Positions 55,373-56,133 of a stretch of DNA of 56,133 bases are shown here, piece after piece. The translations under genes and the position numbers were made by a program. The number at the start of each line of letters is the position of its first letter. Positions within the stretch are counted from its first letter, which is position 1. The notes beneath the pieces were generated by a model. The model searched no databases, was not told the origin of the DNA, and saw only the letters and a list, made by a program, of their open reading frames with translations. Origin of the DNA: Caulobacteraceae bacterium (GTDB lineage Bacteria; Pseudomonadota; Alphaproteobacteria; Caulobacterales; Caulobacteraceae). The DNA is taken from contig PLSW01000042.1 of assembly GCA_003165275.1 (NCBI GenBank), forward strand, positions 6,320 to 62,452, in the 5' to 3' direction.

Positions 55373-55490
55373 CCAATCTGGCCAAGGGTTTTGGGGCGAT
55401 TTCCCGTCATGGGTGACGGGCCGCGCCACAACTCTGATCCGGCTTTGCGCTGGGAGGGCGCCCGTCACGGGTGGCGGGTGGTCAGATTGG
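55373..55490. ncRNA. Candidate structured element: 12-bp outer stem enclosing two sister hairpins
   Basis: Outer arms CCAATCTGGCCA (55373-55384) and TGGTCAGATTGG (55479-55490) pair over 12 bp with one G-U. Inside are two nearly identical hairpins, CCCGTCA-tggg-TGACGGG (55403-55420) and CCCGTCA-cggg-TGGCGGG (55461-55478). This closed multi-branch layout suits a folded RNA or a palindromic mobile unit. The second hairpin carries a G-U pair where the first has A-U (pairing kept), a hint of selection on structure. No known RNA family is recognised. Confidence 0.35.
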
Positions 55491-55522
55491 CTTTGAACCC
55501 GTTTGTTCTGAAGCTAACCACC

Positions 55523-55732
55523 TCACCCTTGGCGGTCTAGTATAGCTTTCCGACGCCTTTCAGCCTCTAGAGCAAGCTCCATTGCTTCCCTTTCGCGGTC
55601 CGGCAGATTGTGAATATCGGTTCTTATCTTCTCCCGACACGCCTCACCGCGCAGTTGCGCCTCACTCTTCCGCGGTTTCATTGTAGCGAACCATTTGCTG
55701 ATGATCTTCATGAGCGCAACATAGCAGTGCAA
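55523..55732 (-). CDS. Hypothetical small charged protein
   Basis: 69 residues from TTG 55732 (GGGGA five bases upstream) or 62 from ATG 55711, which lacks a good site. MKPRKSEAQLRGEACREKIRTDIHNLPDREREAMELALEAERRRKAILDRQ is a long, highly charged helix. The base composition is clearly lower in GC than the rest of the window. No family recognised. It lies between the structured repeats and the restriction-methyltransferase gene and may be part of the same accessory segment. Confidence 0.5.
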   Translation of the reverse strand: MHCYVALMKIISKWFATMKPRKSEAQLRGEACREKIRTDIHNLPDREREAMELALEAERRRKAILDRQG

Positions 55733-55905
55733 AATCGTCCCCGATACATCTATCGATGGTGAAGCCCCGTGCGCTTAGACACAATCGCGAGATGGGAAAC
55801 CGACCGTGGCCCCGCGCTCTGACGCCCCATCTTTCTGTGCTTCGCCATCGCGCCGCTACCTCATCCCGTCGCCCGCCGCTAAGGTGCGGCTGAGTCGGGG
55901 AGACC

Positions 55906-56133
55906 ATGACGCCAGCCCAGTTCATTCAGAAGTGGAGCGACAGCCGGCTGCGCGAGCGGCAGGCCTCGCAGGAGCACTTCATCGACCTGTGCCGCCTGCT
56001 CGGCCAGCCGACCCCCGCCGAGGACGATCCGCTCGGCGAGCGCTACTGCTTCGAGCGCGGCGCGGAGAAGACCGGCGGCGGGGACGGCTGGGCCGACGTC
56101 TGGCGAAAGGGCTGTTTCGGCTGGGAGTACAAG
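55906..56133 (+). CDS. N-terminus of an MmeI-like class I SAM-dependent DNA methyltransferase (type II R-M), cut by the window end
   Basis: 76 codons, no stop before the edge. It begins MTPAQFIQKWSDSRLRERQA, then EHFIDLCRLLGQPTPAED, YCFERGAEKTGGGDGWADVWRKGCFGWEYK. This is the N-terminal domain common to MmeI-like single-chain restriction-modification enzymes (typically 900-1,000 residues with endonuclease, methyltransferase and specificity parts). GGGGAGA lies 3 nt before the ATG. It points to a defence gene, and perhaps an island, to the right of the window. Confidence 0.82.
   Translation, partial: MTPAQFIQKWSDSRLRERQASQEHFIDLCRLLGQPTPAEDDPLGERYCFERGAEKTGGGDGWADVWRKGCFGWEYK

Overview
The window is chromosomal DNA from a high-GC alphaproteobacterium, most likely Caulobacterales (Caulobacter or Phenylobacterium type). 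This rests on the strong G/C bias at third codon positions, the SigF/NrsF pair, the ECF42/DGPF pair, enolase-superfamily ManD, and many acyl-CoA and surface-sugar genes. I see no rRNA, tRNA, CRISPR array or intact insertion sequence. The assignment is inferred from gene content only.

Left part (1-12 kb): a stress module on the minus strand holds a DUF1223 thioredoxin-like protein, a cytochrome b561-type membrane protein, a Tat-exported molybdopterin oxidoreductase, the ECF sigma factor SigF and its membrane anti-sigma NrsF. GTAACC-N16-CG boxes precede sigF and the DUF1223 gene, and a near copy precedes a small Met-rich exported protein at 24.3 kb. These look like one SigF regulon. Next comes a four-gene group: a fold-type I PLP enzyme facing an operon of MFS exporter, group II PLP decarboxylase and a TPR/ATP-grasp ligase. 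I recognise no named pathway for it, and it is the best candidate here for an undescribed small-molecule system. A subtilisin-like autotransporter follows.

Middle part (12-39 kb): D-mannonate dehydratase and a GH31 glucosidase (sugar catabolism). Then many envelope-sugar genes: three ArnT/PMT-like glycosyltransferases, a GT9 heptosyltransferase-like protein, an FkbM methyltransferase, an ELM1-family protein, two 2OG-Fe(II) oxygenases and a tyrosine phosphatase-like protein. Mixed in are an OsmC-PaiB-DUF1272 operon, a DGPF protein with its ECF42 sigma factor (a matching promoter lies upstream), an exported alpha/beta hydrolase, two methyltransferases, an amidase, a class III aminotransferase, a membrane LytTR regulator and a metallophosphoesterase.

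Right part (39-54 kb): a lipid-activation and beta-oxidation region with three acyl-CoA synthetases, two acyl-CoA dehydrogenases in tandem, an MDR oxidoreductase, an MFS carrier and a type-B carboxylesterase. It also holds a MerR/TipAS regulator with a classic 19-bp-spacer promoter, an FMN reductase and a TMEM175-type channel.

Right edge (54-56.1 kb): the character changes. There is a coiled-coil hypothetical gene whose natural start seems to be hit by a stop codon, a 370-bp non-coding stretch packed with long inverted repeats, a small charged protein, and the first 76 codons of an MmeI-like type II restriction-methyltransferase, which suggests an accessory or defence island beginning here. 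Dispersed hairpin repeats of several families mark intergenic gaps across the window (13.5, 27.9, 39.2, 43.6, 48.1-48.4 kb).
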